Shown here one piece after another: positions 25,829-34,123 of a stretch of 64,000 bases of DNA (the first letter of the stretch is position 1; each line of letters starts with the position of its first letter). The position numbers were made by a program, and so were the translations under genes. The notes beneath the pieces are model-generated. The model saw only the letters and a program-made list of their open reading frames with translations, ran no database searches and had not been told where the DNA came from. Origin of the DNA: Stutzerimonas urumqiensis (GTDB taxonomy: Bacteria > Pseudomonadota > Gammaproteobacteria > Pseudomonadales > Pseudomonadaceae); the NCBI RefSeq assembly GCF_003640395.1, contig NZ_RBZQ01000006.1, positions 186,001 to 250,000 on the forward strand, read 5' to 3'.

Positions 25829-26165
25829 GCGTTGTTCATCCTTGACGGAGAGTTTTCGGGAGCTGTGAGTCTTGTTGCGCTCACGTTTACGAAAAGGGGC
25901 GGCGTACGGGTGGTGCTCGGCTTCATCGCTCCGAGCTCCAGGGCGACCCGAAAGAGGCGGTAGCCAACGTGCGTTCTCCTTATAGATTTGTCATCGGCTG
26001 GCAGGCCGGACCTGACGAGTCGGGCGGCCAAGGGCCGGCCCGATCGAAGTGATTCCGCCTGCTGGGCATCAAAACGATATCGCTTTGACATCGAAGTGCT
26101 GCCTTGCAGTAGGGATAGACCGTCTCGTCAGATGAGGGTTCAGCGCGCGAGTTATTTCCGTCCTG
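25829..26165. other. 337-bp gap inside the exopolysaccharide cluster
   Basis: This is the only long gap in the otherwise compact minus-strand cluster, between the WecG-type gene and wza. It may carry a separate wza promoter: on the minus strand CTATAAGGAG occurs at about 25974-25983. An 88-codon frame (25825-26091) ends with an ATGA overlap at wza but has no recognisable content, and an AAGGAG followed by a TTG at about 25966 could start a 14-codon leader. I see no repeat or hairpin strong enough to call. Confidence 0.4.
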
Positions 26166-26933
26166 TTACGTGTCTTGTTTGGCAGGTTTGGCCCGGTGAT
26201 GCTTGCGGGCACGCTCGCGCAGGTAGGCGGGCACGATGTAGAGGGCGTCCTGCACGTAGCGTTTCACCAGCCGGCCGGGTTCGGACAGCATGCGGTGGAA
26301 CCACTCCAGGTGGGCCTTTTGCATCCAGACCGGGGCACGCTTGATGCTGCCGGTCGCAAAGGAAATCGAGGCGCCGATACAAAAGCCCATACCGCTTCGC
26401 TCGTGCGGCTGGATCATTGCCGCGAGCAACTCCTGACGCGGCGCGCCGACGGCGTAGAAGACCAGTTCGGACGGATGCGCCTTGACGAAGTCGAGGCAGC
26501 GCTGGACCTCGTCAGGCTTGTTGATGAAGCCCATCGGCGGGTTGTGGTGGTAAAGGGTGATACCGGGGTAGAGGTCGCGTAGCTTGCGGCACTCGGCCTC
26601 CTGCGAGCCGATCAGCACCAGCCGCAGGCGCTCGCGATCGGCCCAGCGAAGCAGGTCTATCGTCAGGTCGCTGCCGGGAATAACTTCCTCGATCGGCACG
26701 TCGAGCGAGCGGAGCAATGGCGTCAGGATGCGGCTGTCGCATACCCGCAGGCGGGCCCGCGCGTAGGCATCGCGAAGGGGCTGGCTCGTCTCCAGCTGGG
26801 CGAGGTGGTCGACATTGGGCGTGACGATGAACGAGTACGGCTGTTTGACGCCGTCCCGAATGCAAGCCAGCAGAGCCGCCTTACTGCCGGTGTAGAACTG
26901 CACACCGAATGCCTGGTTTGTCTCACTTGACAC
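26166..26933 (-). CDS. WecG/TagA/CpsF family glycosyltransferase (GT26)
   Basis: Transfers a sugar (ManNAc-type in WecG and TagA) to a lipid-linked acceptor at the inner membrane. The 255-aa protein shows VTPNVDHLAQLE (about residues 37-48), CDSRILTPLL (about 65-74), FYAVGAPRQE (about 159-168) and the closing APVWMQKAHLEWFHRML segment (about 200-216) with the RLVKRY motif. It starts at GTG with GGGAG upstream and overlaps the end of the GT2 gene by 11 bases. It should add one sugar of the repeat unit; donor specificity is not predictable. Confidence 0.93.
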   Translation of the reverse strand: MSSETNQAFGVQFYTGSKAALLACIRDGVKQPYSFIVTPNVDHLAQLETSQPLRDAYARARLRVCDSRILTPLLRSLDVPIEEVIPGSDLTIDLLRWADRERLRLVLIGSQEAECRKLRDLYPGITLYHHNPPMGFINKPDEVQRCLDFVKAHPSELVFYAVGAPRQELLAAMIQPHERSGMGFCIGASISFATGSIKRAPVWMQKAHLEWFHRMLSEPGRLVKRYVQDALYIVPAYLRERARKHHRAKPAKQDT

Positions 26934-27804
26934 TCATCGTTACTCCCTTGAAGGCGCCCTTGATGCCTGACCAGGCGAGGGCGGGGCGTCTGATTTCCTT
27001 GGCGACGGTGATCGCCGACAGAAAACAGGCCGAGGCCAGTGCGAACACCGGCCCGTAGAAACGCTTGTTGAAGCGAGTCGCCGCGCGATTGCGGTAGTAG
27101 TGATAGAACGCCGAACGACCGCCATTGGAGCTGAGCGACCCGTAGTGATAAAGCCGGCTCTGCGGAACGACGTGGATGCCGATGCCCAGGCGCTTGGCGC
27201 GGAACTGCCAGTCCACCTCCTCGGAATACATGAAGTAGGTTTCATCCATCAGACCGACCTTGTCGATCAGCGCGGCGGAGAAGGCGAGGCTGCACCCCAT
27301 GACGTAGTCGGGCTGTTCGCCGGTCTGGATCATCTCTTCGACGGTACGGCCCTTGCCGAGCAGCTTGGCCTTGCCCAGCAGCGGGAAGAGCTTTCCGCCG
27401 CCATAGCATTCCAGCCGACCGTTGTCGGCGGCCAGAATAGCCGAGCCAACGAACTGGCGATCGTTCTCGCGCAATGCGTCGAGCAGCGGCGTCAGGGCAT
27501 CGGAGTCGACGTAGGTATCGTTGTTCACGACCCAGAAGTTCGTCACGTCCAGGTTCGCCATGGCCCACTTCAGGCCGTAGTTGTTGCCCCCGGCATAGCC
27601 GTTGTTCTCTGGATTGGCGAGCACCGTGGCGCGGCTTGGCGCCTTGGCTGCCTGCCATTCGCGGAACGCTTCGACCGAACCATCCTGCGAGTCGTTGTCG
27701 ATGATCACGACGTGGTCCAGCGCAGGGCAGTGCGCCAGCAGGCTCTCGACGCAGCTGATGGTTTCAGTAGCAGCTTTGTAGTTGAGAATAAGCGCGACGT
27801 TCAT
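26923..27804 (-). CDS. GT2 family glycosyltransferase (rhamnosyltransferase-like)
   Basis: A 293-aa family 2 glycosyltransferase with an inverting GT-A fold. Motifs are LILNYKA at the N terminus, VVIIDNDSQDGS (about residues 32-43), NPENNGYAGGNNYGLKWA (about 64-81), the DxD-like WVVNNDTYVD (about 91-100) and MDETYFMYSEEVDWQFRAK (about 186-204). The ENxGYAGGNN block is common in rhamnosyltransferases, though the sugar is not certain. Its start lies 41 bases inside the upstream polymerase gene, with AGGAACG as ribosome site; its stop overlaps the next gene. Confidence 0.93.
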   Translation of the reverse strand: MNVALILNYKAATETISCVESLLAHCPALDHVVIIDNDSQDGSVEAFREWQAAKAPSRATVLANPENNGYAGGNNYGLKWAMANLDVTNFWVVNNDTYVDSDALTPLLDALRENDRQFVGSAILAADNGRLECYGGGKLFPLLGKAKLLGKGRTVEEMIQTGEQPDYVMGCSLAFSAALIDKVGLMDETYFMYSEEVDWQFRAKRLGIGIHVVPQSRLYHYGSLSSNGGRSAFYHYYRNRAATRFNKRFYGPVFALASACFLSAITVAKEIRRPALAWSGIKGAFKGVTMSVK

Positions 27805-29020
27805 GGATACGTTCCTGACTGCGAAGGTGGCGAGCTTTGAGCGAATGGATCACGTAGAGCATGGCGAATACCGGTTGGCAGTACTCGAACAGACCGTTGA
27901 GCGGCCATATCACGAAGAACGCCAGCACCGTCGGGTAGATGAAGGTCATGTCGCGGGTGATGGTCTTGGCCATCCGGTGATAGAAGAACAGCGTGATCGG
28001 CACGATCAGGAAGGCCAGGAAGCCAAAGCGGAACAGGGTGCCGAACAGCCCGACGTCCGACAGGAAGAAGTGCTCGCCGAAATAAGGCACGAAGCCGTCC
28101 TGCCACATCAGCGACAGCGAGCCGCTGGGCAGCCAGTTGACCATGTCCAGGTGGCCGAAGATCAGCCGGATGGTCTGCGATCGCACGCCTTCCTCGATGT
28201 CGCCATCCAGCGTTTCGCCATAGAAGTCGGCATTGAACCCCAGCACTTCGAGCAGGCTCGGGTAGAAATAGAAGGGCGACAGCAACACGCACAGGGCCGC
28301 CGCCCAGATGACCGCCTTGGCGCGCAGGCAGAACAGCGTGAAGCACAGGCACAGCACGATGAGCTGGCGCGTCTGGGTCGCGAATACCAGGGTCAGCAGC
28401 AGGATCGCCGCGATGATCAGGTAGAAGTTCTTGCTGCGCTTGTCGCCGTCGATCGGCGAGGCGCCCTTGGACCACACCTGGATGCAATAGAAGTAGGCCA
28501 GGCACAGCAACAGCGGGCCGATGGACGAACGATCCGGACGGTCGTCCGAGCGCACTTCTTCGCGCAGGTCGGGAATCACGCCGAATTTGAAGCACCAGGA
28601 CAGGAAGGCCGCCATGAGGGCCGCGTACAGGAAGGCGCGCTCGAATTGCAGCGTGGTCAGTCGCTTGGATAGAAACAGCAGCGGTGCGAACCCGAGGCAG
28701 AACATCACCCGTCGTTCTTCGACGATGCCGTAGAAAATCGGCTGGCCATAGGTGAAGCGGGAGAACACCGCCGGCAGCAGGACGAAGACGAAAATGCTGT
28801 AGGCGCAGTAATAGATCAGCAGGCGGAATTCACGCGGCGCCTCGTCGGTCTGGCCGAGCACCAGCACGAACACGAAGAGGATGCACATCGCCAGGTAGGC
28901 TTCGTTGATGCCGGTCAGACCATAGGGGTTGTGCGGACTTTCCCCGAATACCGAAAAGTGCAGCGCGATCGTCAGCACCAGGATCGGAAAGTAGAAAATT
29001 CGTGAACTGATGGTTGTCAT
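27764..29020 (-). CDS. wzy: Wzy-like polysaccharide polymerase
   Basis: A 418-aa membrane protein with about ten to twelve helices and a large periplasmic loop (about residues 255-315, containing FYGETLDGDIEEG and NWLPSGSLSLMWQDG), the layout of Wzy and O-antigen-ligase-like enzymes. Wzy proteins share little sequence, so this call rests on topology, the RQL-containing segment near residue 218 and its place among Wzx, Wzc and Wza. It would link repeat units in the periplasm. The C-terminal 14 codons overlap the start of the GT2 gene. Confidence 0.82.
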   Translation of the reverse strand: MTTISSRIFYFPILVLTIALHFSVFGESPHNPYGLTGINEAYLAMCILFVFVLVLGQTDEAPREFRLLIYYCAYSIFVFVLLPAVFSRFTYGQPIFYGIVEERRVMFCLGFAPLLFLSKRLTTLQFERAFLYAALMAAFLSWCFKFGVIPDLREEVRSDDRPDRSSIGPLLLCLAYFYCIQVWSKGASPIDGDKRSKNFYLIIAAILLLTLVFATQTRQLIVLCLCFTLFCLRAKAVIWAAALCVLLSPFYFYPSLLEVLGFNADFYGETLDGDIEEGVRSQTIRLIFGHLDMVNWLPSGSLSLMWQDGFVPYFGEHFFLSDVGLFGTLFRFGFLAFLIVPITLFFYHRMAKTITRDMTFIYPTVLAFFVIWPLNGLFEYCQPVFAMLYVIHSLKARHLRSQERIHERRAYSQLQSCY

Positions 29021-29066
29021 GGCGAACCTGAATCCCTAGTTGTTTGTCCCTGTGCGGCCATCCGCT

Positions 29067-30317
29067 TCACGCCGTCTCGAGCGCACGCTTCTTGATCTTC
29101 TTGCGCCTGACCAGCAGCCCTGTAAAGGCCTTGAAGCTCTGGTACAGACCGATCTCCCGCATGCCCTTGCCGAGTTCGAACCCCTTGTAGCTCGGTGTCT
29201 TGAGCAACAGCAGCTTCATCGCCATCAGCCGCGGCAGGATGGTGGTCCTGCGGTAGTACTGGAAGGGCTGGATGGCGAAGATGCCGCCGACGTCGAAGGC
29301 TTCGGCTTTGACCACGCCATCGGCCTCGGCGTTGCGGAACAATGCGCGCCCCGTCTCGGAACGGATCAAGATCAGCGAGTTGCCTTCCCGCTCCTCGAAC
29401 GAGGGGTAACCCTTCTCGTCACCTTCCCAGCCATCGGCGCAGACGATGTCGGCGAACTCGCCGATGCCATCCGGGCAGATCTTGCAGCGGGTCTGCAGGT
29501 GCCGGTTGAGGACCTTACCCCAGGAGTCGTTGTAGGTCATGGTCTTCGCTTCGCCGTTCCTCAAGGTGGCCTTGGTCAGGCCGGGCCAGCCGTCACCGCG
29601 ATAGCGGAAGGCCGTCACCTCGTCGCGTGGCGCGCCGAGTTTTTCCAGCACCTGATGAGTGCCTTCCAGGCTCGGGGTTCCCGCGCACATGAAGGAAACG
29701 ACATACGGAATGTTTTCCCGCAGGCGTGGGCTATGTGCCTGCATCTGGCGGACGGCGGCGACATCGCAGGGCTTGCCGATGAAGAGGTACTTCTCGGTCG
29801 ACATCCCGACCCAGCGCAAGGCCTCGGCGGGGGAGGCTGGTGCGTAGCGCGAACCGGACGAGGCGATCACGTTCTGCCGGGAGCGGCTGATGACCGCGAC
29901 GTTCTCGAGCGGATCCTGCTCGGATGCCTGAATCTGGATCACGCCATCGACCAGCCCCTTGGCCAGGCAATACTGCGCCAGGGCCGAGATCACGCCACCC
30001 GAAGAGCCGGCCCGGCGGATTTCCTCGTCGCCGGCATAGCCTTTGAGCGCCTCCAGCACTTCGCCCCAGATGGGGTGGTAGTGCTCGGTCTTGTACGGGC
30101 GGATGTCCAGCCCGAGCGCCGGGCATGAGGCCCCGAACGCACGGCTGGTCTGCTCGCTGGCGATGGGCTTGTCGCTGAACGCGGCGTTGAGGAAGGGACG
30201 ACGATAGCCGTCGCGGTTGATCCGCATCTGGATCGCGTCTTCCTCGGCCACTGCGCTGCACATGCCGCAGCCGCTGCACAGGTCGTTCTTCAGGATGCGA
30301 TTCAAGCGAGCTTTCAT
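29067..30317 (-). CDS. FrhB-like iron-sulfur protein (coenzyme F420 hydrogenase/dehydrogenase beta family)
   Basis: A 416-aa protein with an N-terminal ferredoxin-like cluster motif C14-x2-C17-x2-C20 and C65-P, typical of a [4Fe-4S] site, followed by the FrhB N- and C-terminal domains (GSSGGVISALAQY at about 108-120, the YLFIGKPCDVAA segment at about 177-188, and RCKICPDGIGEFADI at about 279-293). Members of this family occur next to pyruvyl transferases in polysaccharide clusters, where their reaction is unknown. I see no F420 biosynthesis genes here. ATGA overlap with the flippase gene shows coupled translation. Confidence 0.9.
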   Translation of the reverse strand: MKARLNRILKNDLCSGCGMCSAVAEEDAIQMRINRDGYRRPFLNAAFSDKPIASEQTSRAFGASCPALGLDIRPYKTEHYHPIWGEVLEALKGYAGDEEIRRAGSSGGVISALAQYCLAKGLVDGVIQIQASEQDPLENVAVISRSRQNVIASSGSRYAPASPAEALRWVGMSTEKYLFIGKPCDVAAVRQMQAHSPRLRENIPYVVSFMCAGTPSLEGTHQVLEKLGAPRDEVTAFRYRGDGWPGLTKATLRNGEAKTMTYNDSWGKVLNRHLQTRCKICPDGIGEFADIVCADGWEGDEKGYPSFEEREGNSLILIRSETGRALFRNAEADGVVKAEAFDVGGIFAIQPFQYYRRTTILPRLMAMKLLLLKTPSYKGFELGKGMREIGLYQSFKAFTGLLVRRKKIKKRALETA

Positions 30318-31576
30318 AACGAACCAGTCCTCATCGTCGGCGCCTCAGCGCTCGTCCGTTGGCGGCGGTAGATCGAACTCACCGCGCCGCCGTAGATAAT
30401 CGTCAGCACGACCATGCCCAGGGTCGAAACCCAGGGCGCGGCCTGAATGCCGTAAAGCGGGATGAACCACCAGTAGCAGGCGACGGTGATCACGCCGGAG
30501 GCGATGATGCCGAACGTCCGCAGGAAGCCGGTACCCAGCGCCATGAGCTGTACGCCCAGGCCCGCCGCGACGAAGCGCGCCGCGGTGAAGCAGGCGAACG
30601 CCAGCCACAGGGTGTTGAGCTCGGCGTAGTCCGGGCCCAGGAAGTGATTGGTGAACAGCGGCCCGATGAAATAGAACGCTAGCGCGAAGATCAGGCCCAG
30701 CACGACGTACTCGAGCTCGATCCGCGCGCCGTAGCGCAGCAGATCGCGCGCGCCGGTGTGTAGCCGATGGGCGAACCGCGGGATATGCACGCTGGCCAGC
30801 AGGACGCTGAAAGGCACCGCGCCTTGCAACAGGCGCGAGCCGGCGAAGTAAATGCCAGCCGCCTCGCGTCCGGCGAGGTGATTGACCAGGATGACGTCGA
30901 GCTGCGCGAAGATGTTGGTCGCGCCGCTGTCGACCGCGAAGCTCGTCGAGCTGGCAAAGCGCTGCGCGACGGCCTGGCGCGTCGAGCGCAGGATGCTGCC
31001 CAGATGCACCAGCCGGGACAGCGCCCCGAGCGCCATCGCCGCATAGATCAACCGCGAAACCAGGAACGCCAGCCCCACGGCGATCACGTCATTGCGCAGC
31101 AGGATCGCCAGTGCGATGAGCGCGAAATGCAGCAGGGCGGTCACCACCACGATGCGCGTCTCGCGCTGGAACTGGCCGATGCTGCGGAACACCGTCAGGG
31201 TCAGGTCGCCGTAGGAGAACGCCAGCTGGCCCAGAAGGAACAGCACCGCGGCGATTCGCTCCTCGGTCGTCAGGTCCAGCCCCAGCAGGATCAGCGGAAC
31301 CAGCACCAGGCAGGCCGGAATGACCAGCAGGGTCTTGGCCGCCAGGCTCGAGGACATGATTTCGCCGGCTCGCTCGCGCTCTGCGCCAATATCGCGCAGC
31401 GCCCGCATGCCGAAGCCGTAATCGGTCACCAGGGCGACGATGGTCGACCAGGTGATCACGATCGAAATGAAGCCGAAGTCCGTCGGGCCGAGCGTGCGAG
31501 CCAGAATCAGCAGGGTGCCGAGCGCCACGGCGGTCCGTGCCGCGGTGGTCACTCCCATCAGAGCGTGATCGCGCAT
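30314..31576 (-). CDS. wzx: Wzx-like oligosaccharide flippase (MATE/MOP superfamily)
   Basis: A 420-aa polytopic membrane protein with about twelve to fourteen helices. The N-terminal RTAVALGTLLILARTLGPTDFGF (about residues 14-36) is the classic polysaccharide-synthesis flippase opening, and FAQLDVILVNHLAGREAAGIYFAG (about 224-247) is the second repeat signature. It would flip undecaprenyl-linked repeat units to the periplasm. It starts one base after the pyruvyl transferase stop and overlaps the FrhB-like gene by four bases. Confidence 0.9.
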   Translation of the reverse strand: MRDHALMGVTTAARTAVALGTLLILARTLGPTDFGFISIVITWSTIVALVTDYGFGMRALRDIGAERERAGEIMSSSLAAKTLLVIPACLVLVPLILLGLDLTTEERIAAVLFLLGQLAFSYGDLTLTVFRSIGQFQRETRIVVVTALLHFALIALAILLRNDVIAVGLAFLVSRLIYAAMALGALSRLVHLGSILRSTRQAVAQRFASSTSFAVDSGATNIFAQLDVILVNHLAGREAAGIYFAGSRLLQGAVPFSVLLASVHIPRFAHRLHTGARDLLRYGARIELEYVVLGLIFALAFYFIGPLFTNHFLGPDYAELNTLWLAFACFTAARFVAAGLGVQLMALGTGFLRTFGIIASGVITVACYWWFIPLYGIQAAPWVSTLGMVVLTIIYGGAVSSIYRRQRTSAEAPTMRTGSL

Positions 31577-31577
31577 G

Positions 31578-32765
31578 TCAGTCCTGCAGGACAGGCTGGC
31601 CCTGGCGTAGCGAGGTCATCAGCGACTCCAGCGAATAGCTGTACGCGGCGAGCTTGCGCTTGATGATCTCGGCGCTGGCCGCCACTTCCGCCTTGAGCTG
31701 GTCGCGCTCGGCCATGTGGGCGAACACCTTTGCCAGCGCTCCTTCCGTGGTCTCGGTTTTCAGATCGACGACACGGTGATAGTCGAGCGACTCGTACAAG
31801 CCTGCGAACTTGCGGCTGTAGGCGAGCGGCACGACCGGCACGCCGGCGGAGAACGCGGCGATGGTGGCGTGCATCCGGGCGCCGATGAAGAAGTCCATCC
31901 CACTGACGTAGGACTTGGCCTCGATCGGACCGCGGAAGCGCGGTGCGACCTTCAGCGCGGGGTAGCGCTCTTGCAGGCTGCGCGATACGGCGTAGTCGTC
32001 CTCGGCCGGAAACCCGAGCGGAATGACGTGCGGTACCAGATGGACCTCATGACCCTCGGCCAGCAGACGGGCGATCAGTGCGTCGGTGAGCGCCTTGTAG
32101 TCGGCCTTCAGGCCGAACTGGTTGGCGGTACCCTCGTAGCCACCGTGGTGGAGCAGGGCGGAGACACTGATGCCTACGGCCAGCCGCGACGGGTCGCGTG
32201 GCTCGATCTTGCGCTCGAAGGGCAGGTGGAACGCCACGTCGATGACTTCGTCGCGGTTGGTGATGCCCAACTGCTCGAGCACGGCGAACGACTGGTGATC
32301 GCGCGCGAAGACCAGCGTGCTCTTGCGCATCGCCCAGGCGGCCGCCTTGGCATTGGTATCCGACTTGAACGGGCCGATGGTCTGCGGCGAGAGGATCAGC
32401 GGTACCCGCGCCGCCAGCGCCATGCCCTTGCTGAGCAGCAGCTTGATCAGGCGCTTGCTGCCATAGATGTCGGAGAAGCTGTCGCCTTCGCCGATGTCGA
32501 AGATCGCATCACAGGACTTGATCGCCTGGAACAGCCCGACGGGATTCTTCAGCAGGCTTTTCTCGTTGAACTCGATGAACTCGTACTTGAACCGGTCGGC
32601 CGCTGGCGGGTAGTCGCAGGGGCCGGACGAGCCGATGATCAGAAATTCGGGCTCGATTCCCTTGCGTCGCGCGGCTTCATCGATGAGCAGCATGTTCGAC
32701 AGGCTGAGTGCGCCGACGCCTAGATTGCCGGAAGAGAACGAATGCCAAAGCAGTCCGAATTTCAT
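31578..32765 (-). CDS. Polysaccharide pyruvyl transferase family protein
   Basis: Transfers pyruvate from phosphoenolpyruvate to a sugar of the repeat unit, giving an acidic ketal. The 395-aa protein has the family layout: an N-terminal SGNLGVGALSLSNM segment (about residues 12-25), DIGEGDSFSDIYG (about 90-102), LSPQTIGPF (about 125-133) and the C-terminal FIGARMHATIAAFSAGVPVVPLAYSRKF block (about 293-320) with conserved Arg and His. Related WcaK-type proteins share this fold. No acceptor specificity can be inferred. It lies between the GH5 gene and the flippase. Confidence 0.9.
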   Translation of the reverse strand: MKFGLLWHSFSSGNLGVGALSLSNMLLIDEAARRKGIEPEFLIIGSSGPCDYPPAADRFKYEFIEFNEKSLLKNPVGLFQAIKSCDAIFDIGEGDSFSDIYGSKRLIKLLLSKGMALAARVPLILSPQTIGPFKSDTNAKAAAWAMRKSTLVFARDHQSFAVLEQLGITNRDEVIDVAFHLPFERKIEPRDPSRLAVGISVSALLHHGGYEGTANQFGLKADYKALTDALIARLLAEGHEVHLVPHVIPLGFPAEDDYAVSRSLQERYPALKVAPRFRGPIEAKSYVSGMDFFIGARMHATIAAFSAGVPVVPLAYSRKFAGLYESLDYHRVVDLKTETTEGALAKVFAHMAERDQLKAEVAASAEIIKRKLAAYSYSLESLMTSLRQGQPVLQD

Positions 32766-32809
32766 GGTCGAGGTGTCTCCAAAGGGGGTTGTTCGTGGGC
32801 GAGCGACGG

Positions 32810-33898
32810 TCAGGCGTCGGGCGTCTGTTCGGGCGTCTGGACCGCCGGCTCGGGGCCGAATTCGGTGCAGTCGTTCTCAAGATGCTTTTGCAGCACGGCC
32901 ATCTGCGGCCGGTCCTTGCCGTCGCGCGGTTCGACCGACAGCGCGTAATCGCCCCAGCCGGGGCCGCCCGCCCAGTACGCGCTGGGTACGCAATGCTCGT
33001 TGAGGTAGGCGAGCATGTTGTCCATCGCCTCGAGCATGGCGGGTGAGTCGCCCGGTATGCCGTATTCGCCGAGGAAACCCTTCTGGCCGTTGGCCTTGAG
33101 CCACTCGACGAAGGGGCGCGCCCGCTCGACGCCGATCATCGGGTCCACGTTCTGGGCATCGCCTTTCTGGTAGCGCCCCGAAAAGTCGGGGTCGAAATAG
33201 AGGTGGCCTTCGTAGACGATCCGGTCGGCCGGGTCTTCGATGAGCAGGTTCTTGTTGACCTGGGGCCAGTGGAAGGCGCTCGACCAGCGTTCGCCTTCGA
33301 TGAAGATCAGCGTTTCGTCATCCACTTCGCGGATCGCGTCGACCGCCGCCTGCGCCGCGCCTGGCCAGAGACCGGCGGTGCCGTGCGGCTCGTTCATGAT
33401 GTCGTAGCCGAGCAGGGCAGGGTGGTCCTTGAATTTCTCCGCGAGCTGGCGCCAGACATCGGCGAAAGCCTCGTAAGGCACGTTCGGGCTGCCGATGATG
33501 TCGCCTTTGTAGCGGGCATAGTTGTGCATATCGAGGATGACCTTCTGGCCATGGTCCTCGGCGTAGTCGAGCGTGCGCTCGAGCAGTCGCAGGTAGTCGA
33601 AGTTCAGCCCCTTGTCGAGATCGTGCTGGATACGCTCCCAGATGAAGGGGAAACGAATCAGCTCGATGCCTTTTTCCTGGTAATAGGCGAAGTGCTTTTT
33701 CTCCGGGAAGAAGTAATTGGTGCCGTGTTTTCCCGGAAGGGCGCCGGGCGCGAAGCCGGCCGCGGAAAGGTTGATACCCACCAGCGCAATGCCGGCTTCG
33801 TCCTTATCGTTCGCCGCGAGCGTGGGTGCCATCCAACCGAGGCACAGGCCAAGGGCGAGGGCGGCGCTGAGGGTGCGTCTTTCGAAAAAGCTGTTCAT
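32810..33898 (-). CDS. Secreted glycoside hydrolase family 5 (cellulase-type)
   Basis: A 362-aa precursor with a signal peptide (residues 1-29, ending LAA) and a GH5 TIM-barrel. Key residues are visible: RFPFIWER (82-89), DMHNYARY (123-130), the acid/base in N169-E170-P171, GHLYFD (231-236) and the nucleophile E278 in FLGEYG. The C terminus is a short Pro/Glu/Thr-rich tail. It is placed in the operon right after wzc, so it probably trims or releases the nascent polymer in the periplasm, which would suggest beta-1,4-glucan-like linkages in the product. That substrate inference is indirect. Confidence 0.92.
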   Translation of the reverse strand: MNSFFERRTLSAALALGLCLGWMAPTLAANDKDEAGIALVGINLSAAGFAPGALPGKHGTNYFFPEKKHFAYYQEKGIELIRFPFIWERIQHDLDKGLNFDYLRLLERTLDYAEDHGQKVILDMHNYARYKGDIIGSPNVPYEAFADVWRQLAEKFKDHPALLGYDIMNEPHGTAGLWPGAAQAAVDAIREVDDETLIFIEGERWSSAFHWPQVNKNLLIEDPADRIVYEGHLYFDPDFSGRYQKGDAQNVDPMIGVERARPFVEWLKANGQKGFLGEYGIPGDSPAMLEAMDNMLAYLNEHCVPSAYWAGGPGWGDYALSVEPRDGKDRPQMAVLQKHLENDCTEFGPEPAVQTPEQTPDA

Positions 33899-34086
33899 GG
33901 CTGTACCTGGATCAACCTGTGTCGATGCGTTTCGCACGAGTTCGGGTTGCGAACCGCCGTTCGGCGCTTCACACGGGGCTCCGTCAGGCAGCGGTGGCTG
34001 CGAGGCGGATCATTGACAACATGAGCGTCGTCCAAATTCCATTTCAGTTGCCGGCCGCATGTTCTTGTTGGAGGGGCCTGGTGCAG

Positions 34087-34120
34087 CTGCGGTGGGCGGG
34101 TGCAGGGCCGCCCACCGCAG
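34087..34120 (-). promoter_or_regulatory. 13-bp stem-loop between wzc and the GH5 gene
   Basis: The perfect stem CTGCGGTGGGCGG/CCGCCCACCGCAG (34087-34099 with 34108-34120) closes an 8-nt loop three bases after the wzc stop. On the minus strand no T-run follows, so it is better seen as an attenuating or mRNA-stabilising hairpin that could lower expression of the downstream genes than as a full terminator. Confidence 0.6.
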
Positions 34121-34123
34121 GTG

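Noticed and set aside
25825..26091. An 88-codon frame ending in an ATGA overlap with wza
   Set aside because: No motif and no convincing ribosome site. Listed only as part of the EPS gap, since the overlap alone is weak evidence.
29067..30317. True F420-dependent hydrogenase
   Set aside because: No hydrogenase large or small subunit, no F420 genes; the context is polysaccharide synthesis.
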